Positions 1-6,564 of a stretch of DNA of 9,524 nt are shown here, one piece after another. Numbering within the stretch: position 1 is the first letter of the stretch; the number at the start of each line of letters is the position of its first letter. A program made the position numbers and the translations under genes. Under the pieces are notes generated by a model, which saw nothing but the letters and a program-made list of their open reading frames with translations, did not search any database and was not told where the DNA came from. The stretch covers positions 1-9,524 of the forward strand of contig MHDQ01000112.1 of assembly GCA_001803565.1 (NCBI GenBank). Direction: 5' to 3'. The DNA is from Nitrospinae bacterium RIFCSPLOWO2_12_FULL_45_22 (GTDB taxonomy: Bacteria > 2-12-FULL-45-22).

Positions 1-291
1 CCACGCCCCTGCGCGAGGGGCGACCTTGATTAACCAAGTGGTTTATTTGAACATCATGAGTTTCAATCCACGCCCCTGCGCGAGGGGCGACTTACAAAAA
101 AAATTAGCAGAATCAATGATAAATTTGTTTCAATCCACGCCCCTGCGCGAGGGGCGACCAGGAGATGAGGAGCGCAAAGGAACCGTTACTCTTGTTTCAA
201 TCCACGCCCCTGCGCGAGGGGCGACGAGGAAGGACTAATAATTGAATACAAGAGATTTAGTTTCAATCCACGCCCCTGCGCGAGGGGCGAC
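1..291 (-). CRISPR. Type I-C CRISPR array, leader-proximal end (continues past left edge)
   Basis: Five copies of a 32-nt repeat are visible: a cut copy at 1-24 and full copies at 60-91, 127-158, 194-225 and 260-291, all identical. On the plus strand each starts GTTTCAATCC and ends GGGGCGAC. The four spacers are 25-59, 92-126, 159-193 (35 nt each) and 226-259 (34 nt). The repeat holds a 7-bp stem CGCCCCT/AGGGGCG around a 5-nt loop. Known I-C crRNAs carry a 5' handle ending in GGATTGAAAC, so transcription should run on the minus strand. This agrees with the cas genes and puts the leader at 292 onward. Spacer 226-259 is then the newest. Spacers 3 and 4 each have an open frame, consistent with coding-DNA protospacers, but they are too short for this to mean much. 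No repeat degeneracy is seen, as expected near a leader. Confidence 0.98.
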
Positions 292-318
292 AGCCTCTTT
301 ATAACTTCTTGTATTCAA
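242..318. repeat. 12-nt inverted repeat linking newest spacer and leader
   Basis: TTGAATACAAGA at 242-253, inside the leader-proximal spacer, is the exact reverse complement of TCTTGTATTCAA at 307-318 in the leader. The arms flank the first repeat (260-291), so the pre-crRNA could fold with the repeat hairpin inside a larger stem if transcription starts upstream of 318. A chance match of this length between a spacer and a 180-nt leader is unlikely, but AT-rich composition raises the odds. Confidence 0.6.
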
Positions 319-474
319 AGACCTTTTTTGCTATTTTGTGCGAATCCCTCATTTTCATCTTAAAAAATATTTAATTGTCAAAGAGCATTTTTACAACTTC
401 CCGGTTTAAATCATTTTTTAAGCCCTGCGAACTATGCAAGGAAATCCCGTGAGCTTCAGGTTCGCAACAGCATC
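292..474 (-). promoter_or_regulatory. CRISPR leader between cas2 and the first repeat
   Basis: This non-coding stretch of 183 nt is AT-rich and lies directly upstream of the first repeat in the direction of array transcription. On the minus strand it carries CTCTTTGACAATTAAATA, which contains a perfect TTGACA -35 box (376-381). The hexamer 17 bp downstream (353-358, ATGAAA) is a poor -10, so the exact start is uncertain. The proximal part (292-330) should include the recognition sequence used by Cas1-Cas2 for integration. The part next to cas2 holds an inverted repeat, listed separately. No ORF of substance is present. Leader function is inferred from position, composition and array polarity. 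Confidence 0.85.
426..466 (-). repeat. 7-bp inverted repeat just after cas2
   Basis: TGCGAAC at 426-432 pairs exactly with GTTCGCA at 460-466, separated by 27 nt, starting 9 nt past the cas2 stop. It lies in the distal leader. No T-run follows the stem in the direction of transcription, so it does not look like a simple intrinsic terminator. A third TGCGAA occurs at 339-344. From memory, similar TGCGAAC/GTTCGCA pairs occur between cas2 and the array in other CRISPR loci, but this was not checked. It may be a processing or transcription-pausing hairpin, or a protein-binding site. Confidence 0.5.
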
Positions 475-765
475 TTAAACAATCAACGGGCCCTCCTGAT
501 CAACAGACGCCTTTGCTCCGATATGCTCTACACGATGCTTCCAGTTAGACCCAAGATAGTAAAATCTCAGACTGTCTTTCTCCGGATCAATTTCCGAAAT
601 TAACCTATTTTTCAACATCGTCCACTGTGCGGGGTCAACAATGCATTCGAACACCGAATACTGTACCCTTTGTCCGTAATCCATACAGGCACGCGCCACC
701 CTGCGCAGACGACGCTGTCCTTTGCCATCGTCAGTGGCAACATCATAACTTATTAACACAAACAT
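475..765 (-). CDS. cas2: CRISPR-associated endoribonuclease/integrase subunit Cas2 (type I-C)
   Basis: Cas2 forms the central dimer of the Cas1-Cas2 integrase that inserts new spacers at the leader end of the array. The 96-aa product starts MFVLISYDVATDDGKGQRRL, the ferredoxin-like beta1 strand with the conserved Asp at residue 8, followed by RRVARACMDYGQRVQYSVFE, the typical Cas2 signature. It ends in the beta-rich FYYLGSNWKHRVEHIGA segment characteristic of I-C Cas2. Length is normal. It begins 9 nt after the cas1 stop. The only purine-rich site (GAGG, 767-770) lies 1 nt from the ATG, so translation is probably coupled to cas1. It is the last gene before the leader. Confidence 0.97.
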   Translation of the reverse strand: MFVLISYDVATDDGKGQRRLRRVARACMDYGQRVQYSVFECIVDPAQWTMLKNRLISEIDPEKDSLRFYYLGSNWKHRVEHIGAKASVDQEGPLIV

Positions 766-774
766 ACCTCACAC

Positions 775-1806
775 TCACTTCCATACAAACGGCGGATAAT
801 TATCTATATCCCCGCGCAAATAACGCGCCATCAGCAACGCCTGCACATGGAAAAGCAGACCGATTGTAACCTTCTCTTTCAAAAACGGATGCAGTATCTC
901 TTCCTGTTTCCGCTTCTGATAAGCAACTAGGACAGTCTTCCTCGTATCATCATCCATCCATACCGCCCCAGATTCTTTTTTCAGAAATCCCTTGTCCTGC
1001 ACCTGGCAAAGATTGATCAATGAAAGTGCCAGGCGGTCAGCAAAGAAAGGACGAAATTCCTCCATCAGATCAAGTGCAAGTCCGTATCTGCCTGGGCGGT
1101 CTCTGTGCAGGAAACCGACAGCAGGATCAAGTCCCACGGTCTCAAGCGCGGAACGTACATCATGCATCACAATGGTATACAGAAATGACAGCAGGCAGTT
1201 CACATTATCCAGGGGTGGTCTCCGGCTCCGTTCATGAAATCTGAAATTATCTTTCTGCGAAGTAACGAGATGATCGAAGACATTAAAGTATGTATATGCC
1301 GATTCTCCCTCGATTCCCCGCAATACATCCAGCGTCAATTCAGAACTTAATCTCCTCAGATAACCTGCAAGTCTTTGCGATGCCTGCGAAACCGCATCCG
1401 CATCAATCTTGTCCGAATGATCTCTCAGGGCGCGCTGAAGTACTGTACGGCAGTTGGCTATCTTGCCGGTCAATACTGCCTGCGCTATTAAGGCAGAAGT
1501 TTTCAGGTCATCCGCCCGGCGATACTGCTCCCGTCTCAGAAGAACATTACCGGACACAGGCCCCTGAACCTTGGCAAGAAAGTGACCATTCTCCGTTAGA
1601 AAGCTGATTGCTACGCCATTCTCGGCACAGAATCCCATCAGATAAGGGCTGCATGATACCTGCCCGAAGCAGACAATCCCTCCGAGTGTATGGACAGGCA
1701 AGCGCAGGGATATTTCTCCGTCAACTTTAACCACAACTGTCTCGCCTTCTTTCGCTAGATAGGCTCCCTGCGTTGTAACAAAGAGAGTGTTAAGAAGTTT
1801 CTTCAT
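775..1806 (-). CDS. cas1: CRISPR-associated integrase Cas1 (type I-C)
   Basis: Cas1 is the metal-dependent integrase that joins prespacers to the array. The 343-aa protein has an N-terminal beta domain (about 1-80) and a helical catalytic domain. Visible catalytic residues are E166 in RGIEGESA, H234 in VGFLHRDRPGR and D246/E250 in LDLMEEFRP. It opens with MKKLLNTLFVTTQGAYLAKE and ends NYPPFVWK, both typical of the I-C branch. The length is normal and no key residue is missing. Its ATG overlaps the stop codon of the DUF433 gene (ATGA, 1803-1806), and it has only a weak ribosome site of its own, so its translation is likely coupled to that unusual neighbour. In most I-C loci cas1 directly follows cas4. 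Confidence 0.98.
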   Translation of the reverse strand: MKKLLNTLFVTTQGAYLAKEGETVVVKVDGEISLRLPVHTLGGIVCFGQVSCSPYLMGFCAENGVAISFLTENGHFLAKVQGPVSGNVLLRREQYRRADDLKTSALIAQAVLTGKIANCRTVLQRALRDHSDKIDADAVSQASQRLAGYLRRLSSELTLDVLRGIEGESAYTYFNVFDHLVTSQKDNFRFHERSRRPPLDNVNCLLSFLYTIVMHDVRSALETVGLDPAVGFLHRDRPGRYGLALDLMEEFRPFFADRLALSLINLCQVQDKGFLKKESGAVWMDDDTRKTVLVAYQKRKQEEILHPFLKEKVTIGLLFHVQALLMARYLRGDIDNYPPFVWK

Positions 1807-2030
1807 GCTACCACTTCATCCGGGACAATCTGCTCTTCGGTCAGTTCGGCGGCATAGTCAATACAGGCAAGGATATCCTCTCGTGTAATGGAAGGATATT
1901 CTTCAAGGAGATCATCAATGGTATCTCCGTTTGCCAGCATATGGAGAATTCGATAGACGGGGATGCGGGTTCCCTTAATGCATGCCTGCCCGTGACAGAT
2001 TTTGGAATCAATTGAAATGCGGTGAAGCAT
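1803..2030 (-). CDS. DUF433 family antitoxin-like protein inside the cas operon
   Basis: The protein from Met at 2030 has 75 aa and starts MLHRISIDSKICHGQACIKG, followed by TRIPVYRILHML, the DUF433 signature, then a helical part (DDLLEEYPSITREDILACI) that resembles a winged-helix or HTH segment. DUF433 proteins are VapB45-like antitoxins usually paired with a DUF5615 PIN-like toxin. No such toxin is encoded here. I chose the start at 2030 because GGAG (2037-2040) sits 7 nt upstream and family members begin with this residue pattern. An upstream in-frame ATG at 2051 would add MNLSERR but has a poor ribosome site. The stop overlaps the cas1 start by 4 nt. Family assignment is secure, but its role in the operon is unknown. 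Confidence 0.85.
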   Translation of the reverse strand: MLHRISIDSKICHGQACIKGTRIPVYRILHMLANGDTIDDLLEEYPSITREDILACIDYAAELTEEQIVPDEVVA

Positions 2031-2054
2031 ACGGCGCTCCGACAAATTCATTTT

Positions 2055-2273
2055 CTACGCAACAGCCTTCTCTTTAACAATTGAAAGATCAATAAGGTCA
2101 AGAGGATTCTTTGTTGTTCTCTTACTTGCATCAAGTATTTCAATGGCAACAATCCTACCGTCTATTGAATAATCAATAACAACACCATCGAGTTCAACAG
2201 ATTCCTTTATTTGTTCATCGCTTAAAAACTCGATGTTCATAATATCATGCGCCGGATCGTATTCTATTTTCAT
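2055..2273 (-). CDS. DUF2283 family small protein, antitoxin-like
   Basis: The 72-aa product reads MKIEYDPAHDIMNIEFLSDE, then VELDGVVIDYSIDGRIVAIE and ILDASKR. This is the standard DUF2283 pattern of short beta strands ending in a helix. Members are often found next to small toxins of the DUF4258/RelE-like type and are regarded as probable antitoxins, although many have no tested function. The start is supported by AAGGAGG (2282-2288) 8 nt upstream, one of the best ribosome sites in the locus. Its stop is 3 nt from the longer reading of the DUF433 start. The pair sits between cas4 and cas1, preceded by a 10-bp inverted repeat, which suggests an inserted cassette that kept its own control site. 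No toxin gene is visible. Confidence 0.85.
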   Translation of the reverse strand: MKIEYDPAHDIMNIEFLSDEQIKESVELDGVVIDYSIDGRIVAIEILDASKRTTKNPLDLIDLSIVKEKAVA

Positions 2274-2290
2274 TTATTCTTCCTCCTTCC

Positions 2291-2328
2291 AATAACGACT
2301 GATTTGGGATGTCAGGTAAGTCGTTATT
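2291..2328. promoter_or_regulatory. Perfect 10-bp inverted repeat upstream of the DUF2283 gene
   Basis: AATAACGACT at 2291-2300 pairs exactly with AGTCGTTATT at 2319-2328 around an 18-nt loop. It fills most of the 72-nt gap between the cas4 stop and the DUF2283 start, ending 2 nt before the Shine-Dalgarno AAGGAGG. No T-run follows on the minus strand, so it is not an intrinsic terminator for the operon. It could be an operator for the antitoxin-like proteins, an RNA hairpin that sets translation of the pair, or the mark of an insertion. Confidence 0.7.
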
Positions 2329-2345
2329 ACTTTGAAAAAACATCT

Positions 2346-3005
2346 TTAGTCGCTCAATTCGTTGATAACTCCTGCAAGATAATTATTAGCCGCCTTATGT
2401 TTTCCGCAAACCTTCGGCATGCATAGATTCAGGAGCGAGCATTGTTTGCACTTTTTTGAGTATTCAGGTTTCGGCGTGACTCCCGATGCAATAAGTTCAT
2501 GTAGCCTTTTTGCTGCATCCTCTGTCTCCGTCCGTAACTTCTTATCAAAAATAACATCCTCCCTGCGCCGTGTCTGCCCGTAAAAAAGCGCTCCCTCTTT
2601 AATCTCAACATTGAGCATTTCCTCAAGGCAAATCGCCTGAGCGCAAAGCTGCACCTTGTCGCAGTTGTCCGGCTTGGGCTTGCCCCGCTTGTATTCAACA
2701 AGAAAAGGCATCCATGTTCCGTCATCCATTTTATGGAACTCAACCACATCAGCCTTGCCGATTAATCCGAGCCGGAACGACCGAAGCGGCACGCCATATT
2801 CAATACGCACATTCCCTCTCGATTCCCGGTTTGCCGTGTCAACCTTGTCATGCATGATCCTGCCCTCAGCGGTAAACAGATTCTCAGTCCAGATTTGCTC
2901 AATGTGGATTAAGGCGCAACGTCGCTGACAATAAAGATACTGATTCAAAGCAGAAATAGGAGTTAAATCCTCCTCGTCGTAGCTACTAAACTTTTCGTTA
3001 TCCAT
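2346..3005 (-). CDS. cas4: CRISPR-associated exonuclease Cas4 (type I-C)
   Basis: Cas4 is a RecB-like nuclease with an iron-sulfur cluster that trims prespacers and selects for the PAM, acting with Cas1-Cas2. The 219-aa protein shows the N-terminal YLYCQRRC (C26), H52, the nuclease motif GKAD (D86), VEYKRGKP (E104, K106) and the C-terminal cluster [10 protein letters not shown] (C186, C189, C195) with a further C200. Length is typical. The start overlaps the end of cas7 by 8 nt and the ribosome site is weak, so translation is probably coupled. The gene normally lies directly beside cas1; here the DUF2283-DUF433 pair separates them. Confidence 0.96.
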   Translation of the reverse strand: MDNEKFSSYDEEDLTPISALNQYLYCQRRCALIHIEQIWTENLFTAEGRIMHDKVDTANRESRGNVRIEYGVPLRSFRLGLIGKADVVEFHKMDDGTWMPFLVEYKRGKPKPDNCDKVQLCAQAICLEEMLNVEIKEGALFYGQTRRREDVIFDKKLRTETEDAAKRLHELIASGVTPKPEYSKKCKQCSLLNLCMPKVCGKHKAANNYLAGVINELSD

Positions 3006-4023
3006 GAATCTTTTTTAGTCCTGCAGTGATGTCATCCCACGTCCACAATTCAACACCAACAGGAATTTTATCCTTGTTCACATCAACCTTATAATGTTCA
3101 AATCTACGTGGTGTTTTTACGCTATCTTTTTCCATCTCTTTTATATTTTTCTGAATGTCTATCACCTTGCCGATGTCAAGCAATGCCTGTGCAGGTGCAC
3201 AGCCAAGCATTGCTTGCCTTAACCGCTGTTCCTGATTTGTATCAGTTCCAACGTGCTTGAATACGTAAAGTCCACGACGAGACATAAACCCTTTACTGGC
3301 AGAACGGTCATGATCATACATTTTTGATAGCGCTTCCCATAGAAGAACAAGATCATTCTCCTCTGAAAAACCAGTGCTGTCTGCAAGATGAGCACTAATG
3401 AACCCTTTGGCAGCATAAAGACCGTAAAAAATGAAGTTCTTGCGTCCCATTGTACGAAGCTCATCTTCCGGTTGCTGTTCTTCCCATTCTTCAAATTCCT
3501 TTGATCCGACATTTGCACCTTTAATCTCATTGTCCGTTACCGCCATGCGTGTAATTCCCCAGTCAGGCGGAAGTACCGGGTCAAGTGAGCGGGCAAACGT
3601 AATCTGTACAGGACCACGCACTTGCCCTGCATTGGGGCCTGTGCTCAAAACTGCGCCAAATGTTCTTACGTCAAAGAAGTTTTGGCAGAGCCACCAACGT
3701 GCTTCCATCACTTTCTTTTTGTTGGGTGACCATTTTTTAGTACTGCTGTCCCATGTCGGCATCCCGCCGGTCTCTTCATGTGCTCTTGCGATTTTTGTGT
3801 TGAGATTGGTGGCATGTTCAATAAAAATAGCATTTGGCATTTCGTTTCCGCGTGCCATCTGCACATAGTTTCTTACACGACGTTTTATAGCAACATCGGA
3901 AACCAAGCCCCTCATATCTTGAGGGTCAATGCGCGGGGCATTGCCTGCATCCGGGTCGCCATTAGGGTTGCCGTTTTCACAATCAAACAGATACAGGAAT
4001 TCATAACGATTCTGGATACTCAT
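2998..4023 (-). CDS. cas7: Type I-C Cascade backbone protein Cas7 (Csd2 family)
   Basis: Cas7 binds the crRNA spacer as a multi-copy filament. The protein begins [20 protein letters not shown] and continues [13 protein letters not shown], the Csd2 signature, at residues 18-33. Further family blocks are [14 protein letters not shown] (117-129), GQVRGPVQ (133-140), [13 protein letters not shown] (191-203) and the DRSASKG region near 239-245. At 341 aa it is longer than the roughly 285-290 aa I recall for this family. The extra length appears to lie near 85-105 ([16 protein letters not shown]) and in an acidic stretch at 164-190 with [16 protein letters not shown] (4031-4035) lies 7 nt before the ATG, 30 nt after cas8c. 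Function is confident; the effect of the insertions is unknown. Confidence 0.96.
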   Translation of the reverse strand: MSIQNRYEFLYLFDCENGNPNGDPDAGNAPRIDPQDMRGLVSDVAIKRRVRNYVQMARGNEMPNAIFIEHATNLNTKIARAHEETGGMPTWDSSTKKWSPNKKKVMEARWWLCQNFFDVRTFGAVLSTGPNAGQVRGPVQITFARSLDPVLPPDWGITRMAVTDNEIKGANVGSKEFEEWEEQQPEDELRTMGRKNFIFYGLYAAKGFISAHLADSTGFSEENDLVLLWEALSKMYDHDRSASKGFMSRRGLYVFKHVGTDTNQEQRLRQAMLGCAPAQALLDIGKVIDIQKNIKEMEKDSVKTPRRFEHYKVDVNKDKIPVGVELWTWDDITAGLKKIHG

Positions 4024-4053
4024 AAGTTTTCCTCCGTTTCATTGAAATTATTA

Positions 4054-4404
4054 TTAATTAAGTTTTGCAAGCTGTTGATAATACCCAAGTGCAAAAAGAC
4101 TCTGTTCTTCAAGGGTCAATGTGCTTGGCATATTATCTTTCAGTTTCCCGTGAATTTCTTTCAGCCAATCTTCTATCCCGGCAGTCTTGCCTCTCATCTC
4201 AGGTTTTCCAAGATGGTTTTGAGCATTTCTCACCAAACGACCAAGAACGAGTCCAGGTGTCTGGCTTGCTGCTGAATAATAACGCTGAACAACCCCTGCA
4301 CCTACATTGCCAAGAGCATCTCGCTGCAAACGAGCAAGCACTGCAAGCAACCTGCCACAATGGTAAGCTGGATGCGGATGATCTGGATTTAGATAAGTCT
4401 CCAT
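4054..4404 (-). CDS. cas11c: Small subunit Cas11c from an internal start in cas8c
   Basis: An in-frame ATG at 4404 (Cas8c residue 476) is preceded by AAAGGAGGT (4414-4422) with 9 nt spacing. This is a near-perfect Shine-Dalgarno deep inside a gene. It would yield 116 aa starting METYLNPDHPHPAYHCGRLL and ending ALGYYQQLAKLN. Type I-C systems are known to make their small subunit this way: Cas11c is translated separately from the 3' end of cas8c and is needed for a stable Cascade. The size and the NPxHPxxAYxxGRL opening fit what I recall of the characterised Cas11c. The protein should be helical and line the Cas7 filament. The site is seen directly; the role rests on family knowledge. Confidence 0.85.
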   Translation of the reverse strand: METYLNPDHPHPAYHCGRLLAVLARLQRDALGNVGAGVVQRYYSAASQTPGLVLGRLVRNAQNHLGKPEMRGKTAGIEDWLKEIHGKLKDNMPSTLTLEEQSLFALGYYQQLAKLN

Positions 4405-5829
4405 ACCGTGATTACCTCCTTTACGAATGAAATAAGCTTTAATCAAAGCCATACGGCGGTAAAGCAAACTTAACAAAGCAGGATATTCTTGTGACCCTCC
4501 TGAAAACCGCTTTCTTTCTTCTTCGGCAAGCGAAACTATGTGCGGCGCAAGCAGCGGGACAATTCGACCAAGTATTGCTTGCGGGAATGGTTCCCGACAG
4601 ATTGCTGCTCTCCAGAAAGCACGACTGTAAGAGCCAATAGGTTTGATCCAGTCTATGTAATCCTGGTTGGATTTTCGCAGTGGCAGCACTGCTGTTATGA
4701 TACGTTCAAAATTTGACCATTTTGCAAGTTTATCACTGCCTATTGTAGTAATAGCCAAGTCGTCATACCATGTCTGCAACGATAGAACAAGATCTTTAAA
4801 TGAGCCTTCATGCCAGTCACGAACCATAACGCGCCCCGATGAGCCTGAAACAAGCATGGCATAGAATTCGTTATTGAGAAGGTTCGGCTTCTCACCAGTT
4901 GATAAGGAATCAAGTGTCTTCTTTGCTTCGAACATTGCATCGGCAAACTCTTTCTCACCCGATACCTGCATCCATGCCAATGGATCGTCTTCTGTTCCTT
5001 CGATAGCTTGCTTGAACCAATAAACAATATAGGCATTGCCTAAGCTGACTTTATGTTTGTCAATAAGATCATTCAGCGCTGTCACATAGGTTTTTGCCGT
5101 TTCTTGGGAGGTGGCTGCGTTAAAAGCTTTTTTTAGACCATATGAGCAGAAGGCATCTTTATCAAAAGAAATCAGGCTATCACCTCCGCGCCCGCCAACG
5201 CCTTTTAATCCTCGCACCTTATCTTCATGTCTCTCGACAGGGTCAACTAAATCACCCGTTATGAGGCAACGCACTTTTGGTTTTTTGTCTTTCTTGTTTT
5301 TGCTATTCTGTTTAATTGGACTTGAACGTTGCTTCATAAATTCATTACGCCACCAGTCATGCCAATCAGGCATATCAACTAAATTGACTGCTCCAATTCT
5401 TACCGCAGCGAAATCGCCCTTCTTAGCTTTCATTTGTTTTAATTTTTTGCAGATAACGGCGCGGTTATCCGAACGATCGAGAGCTTGTGCTGCCGTTGAC
5501 AATATAGGCATCGTTGAGCTTGCGCGTTGTAACAGTTCGACAAATGTCTTGAATTTTGGCGTTATTGACATTAAAACATCCGTTCCCTGATAAAGGGTCA
5601 CTGTAGAAAGCTTATCAACAAGAAAGTGAGCGCCGTCCTTTGCTTGAGCTTTTGTTCCGGCGTGAGGGCTATATTGAGGCTGCCCTTTTTTATCGTCTCC
5701 CAACGGTATTACTTCCGGGTTCTCCCCTTTATCATCAAAAGCAATCAACCATTTCAATGGGCGTTCAGTAAAGCCTGACTCTGTAGCGAGTCCACGTTTT
5801 TCTGCATATTTTAAGACATGATGTAACAT
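4054..5829 (-). CDS. cas8c: Type I-C Cascade large subunit Cas8c (Csd1 family)
   Basis: Cas8c recognises the PAM and recruits Cas3. The 591-aa length is usual. It starts MLHHVLKYAEKRGL with LKWLIAFDDKGE (25-36), and carries the Csd1 blocks RCLITGDLVDPVERHE (187-202), LKGVGGRGGDSLISFD (208-223) and AFCSYG (226-231). GGAGG (5836-5840) lies 6 nt before the ATG, inside the last codons of cas5c, and only 1 nt separates the cas5c stop from this start. The C-terminal 116 residues form a separate reading unit, cas11c, with an internal start listed separately. A Lys-rich stretch at 170-186 is probably a surface loop. No defect is seen. Confidence 0.96.
   Translation of the reverse strand: MLHHVLKYAEKRGLATESGFTERPLKWLIAFDDKGENPEVIPLGDDKKGQPQYSPHAGTKAQAKDGAHFLVDKLSTVTLYQGTDVLMSITPKFKTFVELLQRASSTMPILSTAAQALDRSDNRAVICKKLKQMKAKKGDFAAVRIGAVNLVDMPDWHDWWRNEFMKQRSSPIKQNSKNKKDKKPKVRCLITGDLVDPVERHEDKVRGLKGVGGRGGDSLISFDKDAFCSYGLKKAFNAATSQETAKTYVTALNDLIDKHKVSLGNAYIVYWFKQAIEGTEDDPLAWMQVSGEKEFADAMFEAKKTLDSLSTGEKPNLLNNEFYAMLVSGSSGRVMVRDWHEGSFKDLVLSLQTWYDDLAITTIGSDKLAKWSNFERIITAVLPLRKSNQDYIDWIKPIGSYSRAFWRAAICREPFPQAILGRIVPLLAPHIVSLAEEERKRFSGGSQEYPALLSLLYRRMALIKAYFIRKGGNHGMETYLNPDHPHPAYHCGRLLAVLARLQRDALGNVGAGVVQRYYSAASQTPGLVLGRLVRNAQNHLGKPEMRGKTAGIEDWLKEIHGKLKDNMPSTLTLEEQSLFALGYYQQLAKLN
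4414..4422 (-). promoter_or_regulatory. Internal Shine-Dalgarno for cas11c
   Basis: AAAGGAGGT on the minus strand lies within the cas8c codons for RKGGN and 9 nt before the internal ATG at 4404. It is as strong as or stronger than the ribosome sites before the annotated genes here, which argues that it is selected and not a by-product of codon choice. Confidence 0.85.
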
Positions 5830-5830
5830 A

Positions 5831-6550
5831 TCAGCCCTCCGGTTTTAGAACGTCATCGCTCTCATATGGTGGCACCCTCATAATTCCGCCCCGAACTGAA
5901 GCGTGAAAAACACTGATGAATTGTAGAGAATATTCGTCATTCGATTTTCTGAGATCAAAGGTGTCGTAAAGCATCGTTCCGATTTCGGCAGAGTAGTCAT
6001 TGGGCGTTTTATTTATTTCAATTTTTGTGTCTTCAATAAGCTCAAAATATGCAGGGAACTCCCGGCAGCCGAAGAATGGCTGATAAAAACATTTCCCATG
6101 TCCCGCAAGCCTCAGGAATTGTGCATCGTGTCCTTGAATATTGGCTTCTCCATTTCTGAATCGCATATGGGCATAAAGTTTATAATGAACATCTTTAAGT
6201 GCCATGGTCTGCCGCTGCGTTCGTCCCTTTAATTCATTATCCATATCATCAGCCAGAAATGGTTCTTCTATTTCAGCCTTGCTTTTCATCCATTTAGAAG
6301 CATCTTGGATACTGATATTACCCTTTACCTCATTGCGTCGCAGGGCGATATATCTAGGCGGCGACAGAATTTCTACTTTTTCAATCTGCCAGTAGAAACC
6401 ATAAGACCTTTTCCAGTAAATTGCGTCAAATATCCCCCGCGATGCAGAAGGCGTAATAACAGGATAGCTGAAACGCTCAACTTTCATCTCAGGCCGTGTG
6501 AAGCAGGCAAAATCTCCCCACACCTCAAGACAATGAGTTTTACCTCGCAT
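5831..6550 (-). CDS. cas5c: Cas5c (Cas5d) crRNA-processing endoribonuclease of type I-C
   Basis: In type I-C, Cas5 replaces Cas6: it cuts the pre-crRNA below the repeat hairpin and stays on the 5' handle as part of Cascade. From the chosen start the protein has 239 aa: MRGKTHCLEVWGDFACFTRP, then RFSYPVITPSASRGIFDAIY and the RTQRQTMALKDVHYKLYAHM block. Y45, K119 and H122 are candidate counterparts of the known Tyr, Lys and His catalytic residues; the alignment is by eye. The C-terminus has the GCREFPAYFE block. I chose the start at 6550 because AGGAGG (6558-6563) precedes it by 7 nt. An in-frame ATG at 6568, overlapping the cas3 stop as ATGA, would add MKGGKV but lacks a good site. It is followed by cas8c after 1 nt. 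Confidence 0.94.
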   Translation of the reverse strand: MRGKTHCLEVWGDFACFTRPEMKVERFSYPVITPSASRGIFDAIYWKRSYGFYWQIEKVEILSPPRYIALRRNEVKGNISIQDASKWMKSKAEIEEPFLADDMDNELKGRTQRQTMALKDVHYKLYAHMRFRNGEANIQGHDAQFLRLAGHGKCFYQPFFGCREFPAYFELIEDTKIEINKTPNDYSAEIGTMLYDTFDLRKSNDEYSLQFISVFHASVRGGIMRVPPYESDDVLKPEG

Positions 6551-6557
6551 AACTTTT

Positions 6558-6563
6558 CCTCCT
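6558..6563 (-). promoter_or_regulatory. Shine-Dalgarno that decides the cas5c start
   Basis: AGGAGG on the minus strand lies 7 nt before ATG 6550 and downstream of the alternative ATG at 6568, so it can only serve the shorter cas5c reading. Confidence 0.8.
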
Positions 6564-6564
6564 T

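Noticed and set aside
26-238. 70-aa plus-strand ORF across the left end
   Set aside because: It is made of CRISPR repeats and spacers read as codons, with the same repeat-encoded peptide recurring.
1803-2273. The two small genes as a classical toxin-antitoxin pair
   Set aside because: Both belong to antitoxin-like families; neither shows PIN or RelE catalytic features, so there is no toxin in the pair.
2291-2340. Inverted repeat plus T-run as an intrinsic terminator after cas4
   Set aside because: On the minus strand the T-run comes before the stem, not after it, so the order is wrong for termination of the operon.
2429-2749. 106-aa minus-strand ORF within cas4 in another frame
   Set aside because: It is out of frame with the conserved Cas4 nuclease and cysteine motifs and has no recognisable domain.
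3431-4430. Plus-strand ORFs of 120-165 aa opposite cas7 and cas8c
   Set aside because: They lie entirely antisense to well-supported cas genes, lack family features and have no convincing ribosome sites.
5111-5590. 159-aa plus-strand ORF opposite cas8c
   Set aside because: It is antisense to conserved Cas8c blocks, and its composition reflects the opposite strand.
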